Source of the DNA: Kibdelosporangium sp040675465
GTDB taxonomy: Bacteria; Actinomycetota; Actinomycetes; Mycobacteriales; Pseudonocardiaceae
Assembly: GCF_040675465.1 (NCBI RefSeq)
Contig: NZ_JBFAPA010000007.1
Coordinates: 186,001-250,000 of the forward strand
Direction: 5' to 3'
Length of the DNA: 64,000 nt
The notes below the pieces were generated by a model. That model was given only the letters and a program-made list of their open reading frames with translations. It made no database searches and was not told the DNA's origin. Below, in pieces: positions 48,663-58,817 of this stretch (position 1 is its first letter; each line of letters opens with the position of its first letter). Both the position numbers and the translations under genes were made by a program.

Positions 48663-50501
48663 TCACACCATTTCCCAGCTCTTGTCGCCGAACACGGTAG
48701 CGCCCCGGTCGGCCGGCCCGACAGCGTTGCGCAACGCGGCGAACAGCTCGCGCCCGGTCCCCTCCCACGGCGTCGACGGCGGATCCACAATGGACCTACC
48801 GGCGAGCTCTTCGGGCGAGACGAGGACATCCAGCGTGCCCTGCTCGGCGTCGAGACGGATGATGTCGCCGTCCTGCAGCCGGGCGAGCGGACCGCCGGCC
48901 ACTGCCTCCGGTGTCACCTGGATCGCGGCGGGGACCTTGCCGGACGCGCCGGACATCCGGCCGTCGGTGATCAGCGCGACCTTGTGCCCGTGGTCCATCA
49001 ACGCGCCCAGAGCCGGAGTCAGGCCGTGCAGTTCGGGCATTCCGTTGGCGCGCGGCCCTTGGTTGCGTACGACCACGACGACATCGCGGTTCAGCTCGCC
49101 GTTGCGGAACGCGGCGGAAAGCTCTTCTTGGCTGCCGAAAACTCGCGCGGGCGCCTCGACGACCCAGTCCGAATGCTGCACCGCGCACACCTTGATCACC
49201 GAACGGCCGAGGTTGCCGGACAGCATCCGCAGGCCGCCTTCGGGCTCGAACGCATCCTCCACACCGCGCAGCACGTCGGTGTCCAGGCTGCTCGTCGGCC
49301 CGTCGCGCCAGACGATCTTTCCGTCCTCCAGCACGGGTTCCTGCCGGTACAGGTCGAGGCCGCCGCCGGCGACCGTGCGCACATCGCGGTGCAGCAGACC
49401 GGCGTCGAGCAGTTCCGACACCAGGAACTGCACCCCGCCCGCCGCGTGGAAGTGGTTGATGTCAGCGGAACCGTTGGGGTACACGCGGGCCATCAGCGGC
49501 ACTACCGCGGACAGATCTGAGAAGTCGTCCCACGTCAGCTGAATTCCCGCCGCTGCGGCGATCGCGGGCAGATGCAGCGTGTGGTTCGTCGATCCACCGG
49601 TCGCCAGCAACGCCACCACGCCATTGACGATGGACCGTTCGTCGATCACTTCCGAGATCGGCGTGTAGTGCCCTTGTTGTTGTGTCAGCCGGACAACCTG
49701 GCGGCCCGCCTCTTCGGTCAGCGCGCGACGCAACGGGGTGTGCGGGTGCACGAAGCTGGCGCCGGGCAGGTGCAGGCCCATGACCTCGACGACGAGCTGG
49801 TTGGAGTTGGCAGTGCCGTAGAACGTGCAGGTCCCCGGGCCGTGGTACGACGCCGACTCCGCGGCCAGCAGCTCCTCGCGGGTGGCGCGGCCCTCGGCGA
49901 ACAGCTGACGGATGCGGGCCTTCTCCTTGTTCGGCAGGCCGGACGTCATCGGCCCGGCCGGAACCAGGATCGCGGGCAGGTGCCCGAACGCCAGCGCGCC
50001 GATCAGCAGCCCCGGCACGATCTTGTCGCACACCCCGAGCAGCAGGGTGGCGTCGAACATCTCATGGGACAACGCGATCCCGGTCGCCATCGCGATGACT
50101 TCGCGGCTGAACAGCGACAGCTCCATCCCCGCGCGGCCCTGGGTGATCCCGTCGCACATCGCGGGTACCCCACCGGCGAACTGCGCGACACCCCCAGCCT
50201 CGCGCACGGACTCCTTGAGCCACTCCGGGTACTCGTCCAGCGGCTGATGTGCGGACAGCAGGTCGTTGTACGACGAAACGATCGCCACGCCCGGCTTCAC
50301 CAGACCGCGCACGGCGAGGCGGTCCGATCCCTCGCAGGCCGCGAAGCCGTGCGCGAGGTTGCTGCAGGCCATCCCGGCCCGCGCAGGCCCCGACGTCGCC
50401 ATCCCACGGACCCGGTTGAGGTACGCCTGTCGACCGACCGCGCTGCGCTCGACAATACGCTGAGTGACGTCGGCGATGACGCGGTGGAGCTTCGTGTGCA
50501 C
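48663..50501 (-). CDS. edd: Phosphogluconate dehydratase
   Basis: 612 residues from a GTG with GGGAGG upstream. It dehydrates 6-phosphogluconate to KDPG. The IlvD/Edd-family [4Fe-4S] cysteines are in AACEGSDR, VCDKIVPG and neighbouring MCDGITQGRAGMELSLFSRE; GLVKPGVAIVSSYNDLLSAHQP near the N-terminus and SDGRMSGASGKVPAA-like text (here ITDGRMSGASGKVPAA) near the C-terminus are diagnostic. With eda it makes a complete two-gene Entner-Doudoroff branch, which is uncommon in actinobacteria. No glucose-6-phosphate dehydrogenase gene is adjacent. Confidence 0.93.
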   Translation of the reverse strand: MHTKLHRVIADVTQRIVERSAVGRQAYLNRVRGMATSGPARAGMACSNLAHGFAACEGSDRLAVRGLVKPGVAIVSSYNDLLSAHQPLDEYPEWLKESVREAGGVAQFAGGVPAMCDGITQGRAGMELSLFSREVIAMATGIALSHEMFDATLLLGVCDKIVPGLLIGALAFGHLPAILVPAGPMTSGLPNKEKARIRQLFAEGRATREELLAAESASYHGPGTCTFYGTANSNQLVVEVMGLHLPGASFVHPHTPLRRALTEEAGRQVVRLTQQQGHYTPISEVIDERSIVNGVVALLATGGSTNHTLHLPAIAAAAGIQLTWDDFSDLSAVVPLMARVYPNGSADINHFHAAGGVQFLVSELLDAGLLHRDVRTVAGGGLDLYRQEPVLEDGKIVWRDGPTSSLDTDVLRGVEDAFEPEGGLRMLSGNLGRSVIKVCAVQHSDWVVEAPARVFGSQEELSAAFRNGELNRDVVVVVRNQGPRANGMPELHGLTPALGALMDHGHKVALITDGRMSGASGKVPAAIQVTPEAVAGGPLARLQDGDIIRLDAEQGTLDVLVSPEELAGRSIVDPPSTPWEGTGRELFAALRNAVGPADRGATVFGDKSWEMV

Positions 50502-50592
50502 TGCGGCCTCCCGATGTGGTGATGACGGCAACGCTGACGTCGCACACGGTGGTGACGAGCATCAACCTACCGATCACGGCCCCCACATCAAA

Positions 50593-50674
50593 ATCGATAC
50601 AGAAAAACTGGGGGTGAATCAGGGGTGTTTCCAAGACATCTGGCACCCCGCGAACGGACGAATTCAGTATCGAT
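50593..50674. promoter_or_regulatory. Paired GTATCGAT sites upstream of edd
   Basis: ATCGATAC at 50593-50600 and its complement GTATCGAT at 50667-50674, about 74 bases apart and facing each other. They lie 90-170 bases upstream of the edd start. A looping or two-site repressor is possible; no regulator gene is adjacent. Confidence 0.3.
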
Positions 50675-50764
50675 CCAGTTACCTACAGCACTCATCCGCA
50701 GGTCGCGCCCACCACATCCCGCGCGAGCCCGGCTCGCCGTCGCACGCGCATGGCCGCCGCATCG

Positions 50765-51065
50765 GCGAGGTAAGCGCTGGGTGGGGCGGGGATTGGTGGG
50801 GCGGGGATCGGCTGGATGAGGTGGGAAGGGCGAACAGGGATCGGTGGGTGGAGATCGGTGGGGTGGAGAGGGATGGGCTTGGGGTGAGGTGGGAAGGGTG
50901 GAGGAGCGGGGGATTGGTGGAGCGGGGGATCGGTGGGTGGAGATCGGTGGGGTGGAGAGGGATGGGCTTGGGGTGAGGTGGGAAGGGGTGGAGCGGGGAT
51001 TGGTGGGGATGGGATTGGTGGGGATGGGTGTGGTCAGGCGGGGAGGGGGTGGCTGGTTGGGTGGG
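50765..51065. repeat. G-rich tandem repeat tract downstream of the GGDEF gene
   Basis: A block of about 62 bases starting GATCGGTGGGTGGAGATCGG is present at 50839 and again, essentially identical, at 50928 (period 89), inside a wider tract of GGGGATTGGTGGGG-like words. No gene is present from 50502 to 51065. On the minus strand, the direction of the GGDEF transcript, the sequence is C-rich and G-poor. Confidence 0.8.
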
Positions 51066-52325
<1,260 letters not shown>

Positions 52326-52372
52326 CCCCCATGCCCCTCTGCAGGGCCGTACCCAACCTCCGAAGCTCCCCA

Positions 52373-52390
52373 CACGTGCATCCGCACGTG
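52373..52390. promoter_or_regulatory. Inverted repeat upstream of the GGDEF gene
   Basis: Perfect CACGTGC-ATCC-GCACGTG, 48 bases before the GGDEF start. Candidate operator or leader hairpin. Confidence 0.4.
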
Positions 52391-52535
52391 CAGCGCCACG
52401 CTACGCGTCACCGGCACCCGGCTCGGGCCCAGCGCGCTTCCTTCACTCGAACAGAGCATCCCGTGAGATCTGCCACAGAAATCGATTCACCGCGAGGCGC
52501 TGGGGTGTTGGGCCGCTCACAGGCCGGATCATGGC

Positions 52536-52553
52536 TTGTGGTACTTGTCACAA
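52536..52553. promoter_or_regulatory. Rex-like operator upstream of the sdh operon
   Basis: TTGTGGTACTTGTCACAA has the two TTGTG/CACAA half-sites with the 8-base spacing of the Rex (redox-sensing repressor) operator TTGTGAA-N4-TTCACAA; the inner bases differ. It lies 96 bases before the first gene of the sdh block. The rest of 52326-52648 shows no gene. Confidence 0.5.
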
Positions 52554-52648
52554 GGTCACCGGCGCGGCACAGTCGGCGGCGAGACGCACGTCACCAGGGG
52601 TGGAGACGGCGTCACCACCACACGCTGGCGTAGGTGAAGGAGCCGGTT

Positions 52649-52933
52649 ATGTCGATGACTGAGGTCGCGGCGCTACAGCGCGCAATCGGGCAGGTCAAGC
52701 AGTGTGTAGGGGAGCTGCGCGCCCAGTACGGCGACATCCCCGCGGTGCGCAGGCTGGTCAACGACGTGGAGCGGCTGGACATCGACACCGCCGACTTCCG
52801 CACCGAGCCGGAGGCCCCCTCACCGCGCAAACCGGCCGTGTCGGAGCATGAGGTGGTCGTGGTGCCTGACACCCCTTACGACCGCGAGATGTGGCGCGGC
52901 GCGGATGACGAGTACGTCCGGCACGATGATTAG
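52649..52933 (+). CDS. Small hypothetical protein upstream of sdhC
   Basis: 94 residues from an ATG with GAAGGAG nicely placed. An N-terminal helix (MTEVAALQRAIGQVKQCVGEL) may be coiled-coil. It is followed by RRLVNDVERLDIDTADF and an acidic, Pro-containing tail (PYDREMWRGADDEYVRHDD). No family is recognised. It lies 34 bases before sdhC in the same direction, so it is probably cotranscribed with the succinate dehydrogenase genes. Confidence 0.75.
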   Translation: MSMTEVAALQRAIGQVKQCVGELRAQYGDIPAVRRLVNDVERLDIDTADFRTEPEAPSPRKPAVSEHEVVVVPDTPYDREMWRGADDEYVRHDD

Positions 52934-52967
52934 CCCGACAAAGAAGTCAAACCCGAACTGAGGACAG

Positions 52968-53765
52968 ATGACCGCAGGTATCAGCGCGCCGGGCCGGGCG
53001 CGGATCGCCGAGCGCACGCTGCGCTCCGACCGGTGGTGGCTCTCACCGCTGCTCACCACGCTCGGCCTGGCGACGTTCGTCGTTTACGCGACCATCCGGG
53101 CGTTCTCCGGGGTGTCGTACTGGGTGAACGACTACCACTACCTCTCGCCGTTCTTCTCCCCGTGCGTGAGCGAGTCGTGCGCGCCGGGCTCCACGCACTT
53201 CGGCGCGTGGTTCGGTGAGCTGCCCGGCTGGATCCCGATGGGCTTCCTGGCCCTGCCGTTCCTGCTGGGCTTCCGGCTCACCTGCTACTACTACCGCAAG
53301 GCGTACTACCGCTCGATCTGGCAGTCGCCGACCGCCTGCGCGGTGGCCGAGCCGCACGGGAAGTACTCCGGTGAGACGAAGTTCCCGCTGATCCTGCAGA
53401 ACGTCCACAGGTACTTCTTCTACGTCGCGGCGCTCGTGTCGGTGATCAACACCTACGACGCGATCGTGGCGTTCCACTCGCCCGAGGGCGGGTTCGGCTT
53501 CGGCCTGGGCAACGTGATCCTCGCCGGGAACGTGATCCTGCTCTGGGCGTACACGCTGTCCTGCCACTCCTGCCGGCACATCGCCGGCGGCAGGCTGAAG
53601 CACTTCTCCGCCCACCCTGTCCGGTACAAGTTCTGGACCTGGGTGTCCAAGTTGAACACCCGGCACATGCAGCTTGCCTGGACCACCCTGGCCACCCTCG
53701 TGGTGACCGATCTGTACGTGATGCTCGTTGCCAGCGGGGCCATCTCCGACCTGCGCTTCGTGTGA
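52968..53765 (+). CDS. sdhC: Succinate dehydrogenase membrane anchor subunit (Sdh1 type)
   Basis: 265 residues with five hydrophobic helices. It resembles the single anchor of the mycobacterial Sdh1 complex (Rv0249c) rather than the usual sdhC+sdhD pair. Likely haem-b ligands are among the His residues in LQNVHRYFFYV and SCHSCRHIAGG and in LNTRHMQLAW. It passes electrons from the SdhB iron-sulfur clusters to menaquinone. It precedes sdhA by 13 bases. Confidence 0.87.
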   Translation: MTAGISAPGRARIAERTLRSDRWWLSPLLTTLGLATFVVYATIRAFSGVSYWVNDYHYLSPFFSPCVSESCAPGSTHFGAWFGELPGWIPMGFLALPFLLGFRLTCYYYRKAYYRSIWQSPTACAVAEPHGKYSGETKFPLILQNVHRYFFYVAALVSVINTYDAIVAFHSPEGGFGFGLGNVILAGNVILLWAYTLSCHSCRHIAGGRLKHFSAHPVRYKFWTWVSKLNTRHMQLAWTTLATLVVTDLYVMLVASGAISDLRFV

Positions 53766-53778
53766 GAAAGAGGAATTC

Positions 53779-55695
53779 ATGACCCAGGTCGAGCGGCACA
53801 CGTACGACGTCGTCGTGATCGGGGCCGGCGGCGCCGGCCTGCGAGCCGCCATCGAGGCCCGGCAGCGCGGTCTGCGCACCGCCGTGGTCTGCAAGTCCCT
53901 GTTCGGCAAGGCCCACACCGTGATGGCCGAGGGCGGCGTCGCGGCCGCGATGGGCAACGTCAACAGCAACGACAACTGGCAGGTGCACTTCCGCGACACC
54001 ATGCGCGGCGGGAAGTTCCTGAACAACTGGCGGATGGCCGAGCTGCACGCCAAGGAGGCCCCGGACCGCGTCTGGGAGCTGGAGACCTACGGCGCGCTGT
54101 TCGACCGCACCAAGGACGGCCGGATCTCGCAGCGCAACTTCGGCGGCCACGAGTACCCGCGGCTGGCGCACGTCGGCGACCGGACCGGCCTCGAGCTGAT
54201 CCGCACGCTGCAGCAGAAGATCGTGTCGCTGCAGCAGGAGGACCTCAAGGAGCACGGCGACTACGAGGCGCGGATCAAGGTCTTCGCCGAGTGCACCGTC
54301 ACCGAGCTGCTCAAGGAGGACGGCAGGATCTCCGGCGCGTTCGGCTACTGGCGCGAGTCCGGCCGGTTCATCCTGTTCGAGACGCCCGCCGTGGTGCTGG
54401 CCACCGGCGGCATCGGCAAGTCCTTCAAGGTCACGTCGAACTCCTGGGAGTACACCGGGGACGGCCACGCGCTGGCCCTGCGCGCGGGGGCGACCCTGAT
54501 CAACATGGAGTTCATCCAGTTCCACCCGACCGGCATGGTGTGGCCGCCGAGTGTGAAGGGGATCCTGGTCACCGAGGGCGTCCGTGGTGACGGCGGCGTG
54601 CTGCGCAACTCCGAGGGCAAGCGCTTCATGTTCGACTACATCCCCGAGGTGTTCAAGGACAAGTACGCCGACAACGAGGAAGAGGCCGACCGCTGGTACA
54701 CCGACCCGGACGGCAACCGGCGCACCCCTGACCTGCTGCCCCGCGACGAGGTCGCGCGCGCGATCAACTCCGAGGTCAAGGCGGGCCGCGGATCACCGCA
54801 CGGCGGCGTGTTCCTGGACATCTCCAGCCGGATGCCGGCCGAGGAGATCCGCAGGCGGCTGCCGTCCATGCACCACCAGTTCAAGGAACTGGCCGATGTG
54901 GACATCACCGCCGAGCCGATGGAGGTCGGGCCGACCTGCCACTACGTGATGGGCGGCGTCGAGGTCGACCCGGACACCGGGGCGGCCAAGGTGCCCGGCC
55001 TGTTCGCGGCCGGTGAGGTGGCCGGCGGCATGCACGGCTCCAACCGGCTGGGCGGCAACTCCCTGTCCGACCTGCTGGTGTTCGGCCGGCGCGCGGGCAT
55101 GGGCGCCGCGGACTACGTCGAGGGCCTCGGCGAGGGCCGCCCGGCGGTCGCGCAGTCCGATGTGGACAACGCGGCCAAGATGGCGGTGGCGCCGTTCGAC
55201 CCGACCGGCAACGGCGTCGAGGAGAACCCGTACACGCTGCACAGCGAGATGCAGCAGTCGATGAACGACCTGGTCGGCATCATCCGCAAGGCCGGTGAGA
55301 TCCAGCAGGCGCTGGAGAAGCTGGCCGAGCTCAAGCAGCGGATCCGCAACGTGGTCGTCGAGGGGCACCGGCAGTTCAACCCGGGCTGGCACCTGGCCAT
55401 CGACCTGCGCAACATGCTGCTGGTCAGCGAGTGCGTCGCCAAGGCCGCGCTGCTGCGCGAGGAGAGCCGCGGCGGGCACACCCGCGACGACCACCCGGCG
55501 ATGAACTCCAACTGGCGCAACAAGCTGCTCGTCTGCTCGGTGGCCGACGGCGACGACGTCGTGCCGGGCATCGACGTGGTCGAGCAGCCGCAACTGGCGA
55601 TGCGCGAGGAGCTGTTCGAGCTCTTCGAGATCGGCGAGCTGGAGAAGTACTACACCGACGAGGAACTCGCCGCGCACCCGGGAAGGAAAGCCTGA
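53779..55695 (+). CDS. sdhA: Succinate dehydrogenase flavoprotein subunit
   Basis: 638 residues. It oxidises succinate to fumarate with covalent FAD. The FAD loop is VVVIGAGGAGLRAAIEAR near the N-terminus. The flavinylation region is KSLFGKAHTVMAEGG, where the His before TVMAEGG is the predicted attachment. FIQFHPTGM and GEVAGGMHGSNRLGGNSL are the catalytic and second FAD motifs. It is preceded by AAAGAGGAAT and ends 1 base before sdhB. Confidence 0.95.
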   Translation: MTQVERHTYDVVVIGAGGAGLRAAIEARQRGLRTAVVCKSLFGKAHTVMAEGGVAAAMGNVNSNDNWQVHFRDTMRGGKFLNNWRMAELHAKEAPDRVWELETYGALFDRTKDGRISQRNFGGHEYPRLAHVGDRTGLELIRTLQQKIVSLQQEDLKEHGDYEARIKVFAECTVTELLKEDGRISGAFGYWRESGRFILFETPAVVLATGGIGKSFKVTSNSWEYTGDGHALALRAGATLINMEFIQFHPTGMVWPPSVKGILVTEGVRGDGGVLRNSEGKRFMFDYIPEVFKDKYADNEEEADRWYTDPDGNRRTPDLLPRDEVARAINSEVKAGRGSPHGGVFLDISSRMPAEEIRRRLPSMHHQFKELADVDITAEPMEVGPTCHYVMGGVEVDPDTGAAKVPGLFAAGEVAGGMHGSNRLGGNSLSDLLVFGRRAGMGAADYVEGLGEGRPAVAQSDVDNAAKMAVAPFDPTGNGVEENPYTLHSEMQQSMNDLVGIIRKAGEIQQALEKLAELKQRIRNVVVEGHRQFNPGWHLAIDLRNMLLVSECVAKAALLREESRGGHTRDDHPAMNSNWRNKLLVCSVADGDDVVPGIDVVEQPQLAMREELFELFEIGELEKYYTDEELAAHPGRKA

Positions 55696-55696
55696 C

Positions 55697-56452
55697 ATGG
55701 CATACAAAGCCCAATTCCGGGTGTGGCGGGGTGACGACGAGTCCGGCGAGCTGCGCGACTACACCATCGAGGTGAACGAGGGTGAGGTCGTCCTCGACAT
55801 CATCCACCGCCTGCAGGCCACCCAGGCGCCGGACCTGGCCGTCCGCTGGAACTGCAAGGCGGGCAAGTGCGGCTCCTGCTCGGCCGAGATCAACGGCATG
55901 CCGAGACTGCTGTGCATGACCCGGATGTCCACGTTCACCGAGGACGAGGTCATCACGGTCACGCCGATGCGGACGTTCCCGGTGATCCGCGACCTGGTGA
56001 CCGACGTGTCGTTCAACTACACCAAGGCCCGCGAGGTCCAGTCGTTCACGCCGCCCGCGGACCTCAAGCCGGGCGAGTACCGGATGCAGCAGGTGGACGT
56101 CGAGCGCTCGCAGGAGTTCCGCAAGTGCATCGAGTGCTTCCTGTGCCAGAACACCTGCCACGTCATCCGTGACCACGAGGAGAACAAGGAGGCCTTCTCC
56201 GGCCCCCGGTTCCTCATGCGGGTGGCGGAGCTGGAGATGCACCCGCTCGACACCGCAGACCGCCGCGACGTCGCGCAGGAGGAGCACGGCCTCGGCTACT
56301 GCAACATCACCAAGTGCTGCACCGAGGTCTGCCCCGAGCACATCAAGATCACCGACAACGCGCTGATCCCGATGAAGGAACGGGTCGCCGACCGCAAGTA
56401 CGACCCGGTCGTCTGGCTCGGCAACAAACTGTTCAGGCGCAACAAGGCCTGA
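55697..56452 (+). CDS. sdhB: Succinate dehydrogenase iron-sulfur subunit
   Basis: 251 residues. The plant-type [2Fe-2S] cluster binds in CKAGKCGSCSAEINGMPRLLC (read as CKAGKCGSC and the later Cys). The [4Fe-4S]/[3Fe-4S] domain shows CIECFLCQNTC and CCTEVCPEHI. It connects SdhA to the membrane anchor. It starts 1 base after the sdhA stop and is the last gene of the operon; a hairpin follows. Confidence 0.95.
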   Translation: MAYKAQFRVWRGDDESGELRDYTIEVNEGEVVLDIIHRLQATQAPDLAVRWNCKAGKCGSCSAEINGMPRLLCMTRMSTFTEDEVITVTPMRTFPVIRDLVTDVSFNYTKAREVQSFTPPADLKPGEYRMQQVDVERSQEFRKCIECFLCQNTCHVIRDHEENKEAFSGPRFLMRVAELEMHPLDTADRRDVAQEEHGLGYCNITKCCTEVCPEHIKITDNALIPMKERVADRKYDPVVWLGNKLFRRNKA

Positions 56453-56464
56453 CGCACGCTGGTA

Positions 56465-56504
56465 GGAGAGGCCCGTTGTCCCACGTGGACAGCGGGCCTT
56501 CTCC
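56465..56504 (+). terminator. Hairpin terminator of the sdh operon
   Basis: GGAGAGGCCCGTTGTCC pairs with GGACAGCGGGCCTTCTCC around a 5-base loop with small internal mismatches, 12 bases after sdhB. Confidence 0.75.
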
Positions 56505-56626
56505 GTGCCGTCAGGTTCGCCCGATCGAGCGAACCGCCAGATGACGTCTTGATCTCGGTGTAACGCCGCGTCCGCGCCCCCGACCTGGCAGGCACGACTT
56601 TCGTGGAGCGAGAAGGGTTCGCGGCT

Positions 56627-57853
56627 GTGACAGGGTTGGGATATGCGGTCGTCGACACCGAGACGACCGGGCTGCTCACTGGGTTCCACCACCGGATCGC
56701 GGAGATCGCGATCATCCACCTCGACCCGGTCGGGCGAGTAACGGGGGAGTGGTCGACGCTGGTGAACCCGGACCGTGACCTCGGGCCGCAGGCGATTCAC
56801 CGGATCAGGGCGGCCGAGGTGCGCCGTGCCCCCCGGTTCGGCGACATCGCCGGTGACGTGGTGGAACGGTTGCGCGGCCGGGTGGTCGTCGCGCACAACT
56901 GGTCGTTCGACGCCATGCACCTGCGGGCCGAGTTCGCCCGGTTGGGTATTGAGACGCCGTTCGAGGCGAATGCCGGTCTGTGCACGATGCGCGCCGCGGG
57001 CGCGGCGATTCCCGGGGCCGGACGGTCGCTCGTGGACTGTTGCGCCGCGGTCGGGCTTCGCGGCCTGCGCTGGCACACCGCACGAGACGACGCCATGGCC
57101 GCCGCCGCACTGCTCGGGCACATCCTGCGGCACCGTCCCGGTGCTGTCGCCCTGACCGGCGAGCACCTCGAAGCCGCGCGATGGCAGTGGCCGGCCCTTC
57201 CGTGTGGCGTGGTCGCGCCGGTTCAGCGGTCGGCCGCCGACCACGTCGAACCGCACTTCCTGGCCAGGATGGTCGAACGGCTGCCGCGGGACGAGGAGCC
57301 GCTCGTCGACGCCTACTTCTCCTTGCTGGACAAGGCATTGCTCGACCGGGACATCTCGGTCACCGAGGCGGACGGCCTGATCGACGTGGCCGGGCAACTG
57401 GGTCTGTGCCGGGCCGACGCGATCAACGTGCACCACACCTATCTGCGTGAACTCGCCCGTGCGGCATGGGCCGACGGCGTGGTGACCGACGATGAACGCG
57501 CCGATGTCGGCGCCGTCGCCGCTCTGCTCGGCCTCGACGCGGACATCGCCGCTCGCATCCTCGACGAGGAGGGGATCGCCAGCCGGACCGCCACCACAGT
57601 GGCCGTTGGCGGCCTGATCCTCCGTCCGGGCGACAAGATCGTGCTCACCGGCACCATGCGGCGCGACCGCGCGGAGATCCAGCAGCAGGCCGTCTCGGTC
57701 GGCCTGCGCGTGATGTCGTCGGTCAGCGCGAAGACCAGCGTCCTGGTCGCCGCGGACCCGGACTCGCTGTCCGGCAAGGCGAAGAACGCTCGTGCCCTGG
57801 GTGTCCCCGTGGTGGGTGAGGAGGCGTTTCTGCGGGTGCTCGGCGGGATGTGA
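56627..57853 (+). CDS. DEDDh exonuclease fused to a TerB-like and a BRCT domain
   Basis: 408 residues from a GTG at 56627 (GTG at 56603 is the alternative). Residues 1-165 are a DnaQ-type 3'-5' exonuclease: ExoI VVDTETTG, ExoII VVAHNWSFDAMHL, ExoIII H-x4-D (HTARDDAMAAA), all catalytic acids present. A middle section (about 225-320), with EADGLIDVAGQLGL and WADGVVTDDERADVGAVA, resembles a TerB-like acidic helical module. The C-terminal ~75 residues (GDKIVLTGTM ... NARALGVPVVGEEAFLRVL) are a BRCT domain as in DNA ligase. The architecture suggests DNA repair or proofreading. Confidence 0.85.
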   Translation: MTGLGYAVVDTETTGLLTGFHHRIAEIAIIHLDPVGRVTGEWSTLVNPDRDLGPQAIHRIRAAEVRRAPRFGDIAGDVVERLRGRVVVAHNWSFDAMHLRAEFARLGIETPFEANAGLCTMRAAGAAIPGAGRSLVDCCAAVGLRGLRWHTARDDAMAAAALLGHILRHRPGAVALTGEHLEAARWQWPALPCGVVAPVQRSAADHVEPHFLARMVERLPRDEEPLVDAYFSLLDKALLDRDISVTEADGLIDVAGQLGLCRADAINVHHTYLRELARAAWADGVVTDDERADVGAVAALLGLDADIAARILDEEGIASRTATTVAVGGLILRPGDKIVLTGTMRRDRAEIQQQAVSVGLRVMSSVSAKTSVLVAADPDSLSGKAKNARALGVPVVGEEAFLRVLGGM

Positions 57854-57899
57854 CACAAGGAAACCCCGGCCAGATGAGCCTGGCCGGGGTTTCCTTGTG
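57854..57899. terminator. Strong bidirectional terminator
   Basis: Perfect 19-bp inverted repeat beginning CACAAGGAAACCCCGGCCA with an 8-base loop, starting at the base after the exonuclease stop and ending 6 bases before the gluD stop of the convergent operon. Confidence 0.9.
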
Positions 57900-57905
57900 G
57901 ACTGC

Positions 57906-58817
57906 TCAGGCGTCGGCGCGGCCGGTGTCGGCGTCCGTTCCGATGTGGACGGCGACCTTCTGGACCTTGTCGGCCTTGACGCCCTTGGCGGGGCGGTTGC
58001 GGCGGGAGAGGCGCTGTTCCAGCTTGTTGGCCAGCAGGCTCAGCAGCAGGTTCAGCACGATGTAGATCGTCGCCGTGACGATCAGGGTCGGGATGGTGTT
58101 CGCGAAGTTGCCGGTGATGCCGCCGGAGGTGCGGATCAGCTCGTCGTAGTGGACGGTGAGCTGGCCGGCCAGGGCGGTGTCCTTCAGGACCACCACGAGC
58201 TGGCTGACGATCGCGGGCAGCATCAGCGTGACCGCCTGCGGCAGCAGCACGTTCGCCATCACCTGGGTCTTGCGCATGCCCAGGGCCTTCGCGGCCTCGT
58301 TCTGGCCCCGCGGCAACGCGTTGATGCCCGCGCGGAACACCTCGGCCAGGACGGAACCGTTGTACAGCACGAGACCTGTGACCGCCGCGAACAACGGCCG
58401 GATCGTCGCGTCGATGTCCGTGTAGCCGGCGTACAGCTCGGCCGCGAACACCATGAGCAGCAGCACCGGGATGGCTCGGAAGAACTCCACGATCACACCG
58501 GCCGGCACCCTGATCCACGCGTGCTCCGAAAGCCGCCCGATGCCCAGCAGGGCCCCGATCGGCAGGGCGATCACGATCGCGAGGGCGGCCGCCTTCAGGG
58601 TGTTGGCCAGGCCGGGGAGGACGAACTCGCTCCAGGTCGACCACCGCAGGAACGGCTCCCACAGCGCGCCGGCCCACTGGCCCTTCTCGTCGAATCCACT
58701 GTAGACAAGGTAGGCGATCCACAGCAGCACGATGATGAAGATCGCGCCGATGATGGCGTTGCGGGTCCGGCCGCGCGGCCCGGGGGCGTCGTAGAGGACG
58801 GACGGGGCGGCGCTCAT
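57906..58817 (-). CDS. gluD: Glutamate ABC transporter permease GluD
   Basis: 303 residues. It is a HisM/GlnP-type permease with about five to six helices; the EAA loop contacting the ATPase is EAAKALGMRKTQVMANVLLPQAV. The long C-terminal basic tail (KLEQRLSRRNRPAKG) is typical of GluD of corynebacteria-type systems. It pairs with GluC to form the channel, and its start overlaps gluC by 4 bases (ATGA). Confidence 0.92.
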   Translation of the reverse strand: MSAAPSVLYDAPGPRGRTRNAIIGAIFIIVLLWIAYLVYSGFDEKGQWAGALWEPFLRWSTWSEFVLPGLANTLKAAALAIVIALPIGALLGIGRLSEHAWIRVPAGVIVEFFRAIPVLLLMVFAAELYAGYTDIDATIRPLFAAVTGLVLYNGSVLAEVFRAGINALPRGQNEAAKALGMRKTQVMANVLLPQAVTLMLPAIVSQLVVVLKDTALAGQLTVHYDELIRTSGGITGNFANTIPTLIVTATIYIVLNLLLSLLANKLEQRLSRRNRPAKGVKADKVQKVAVHIGTDADTGRADA

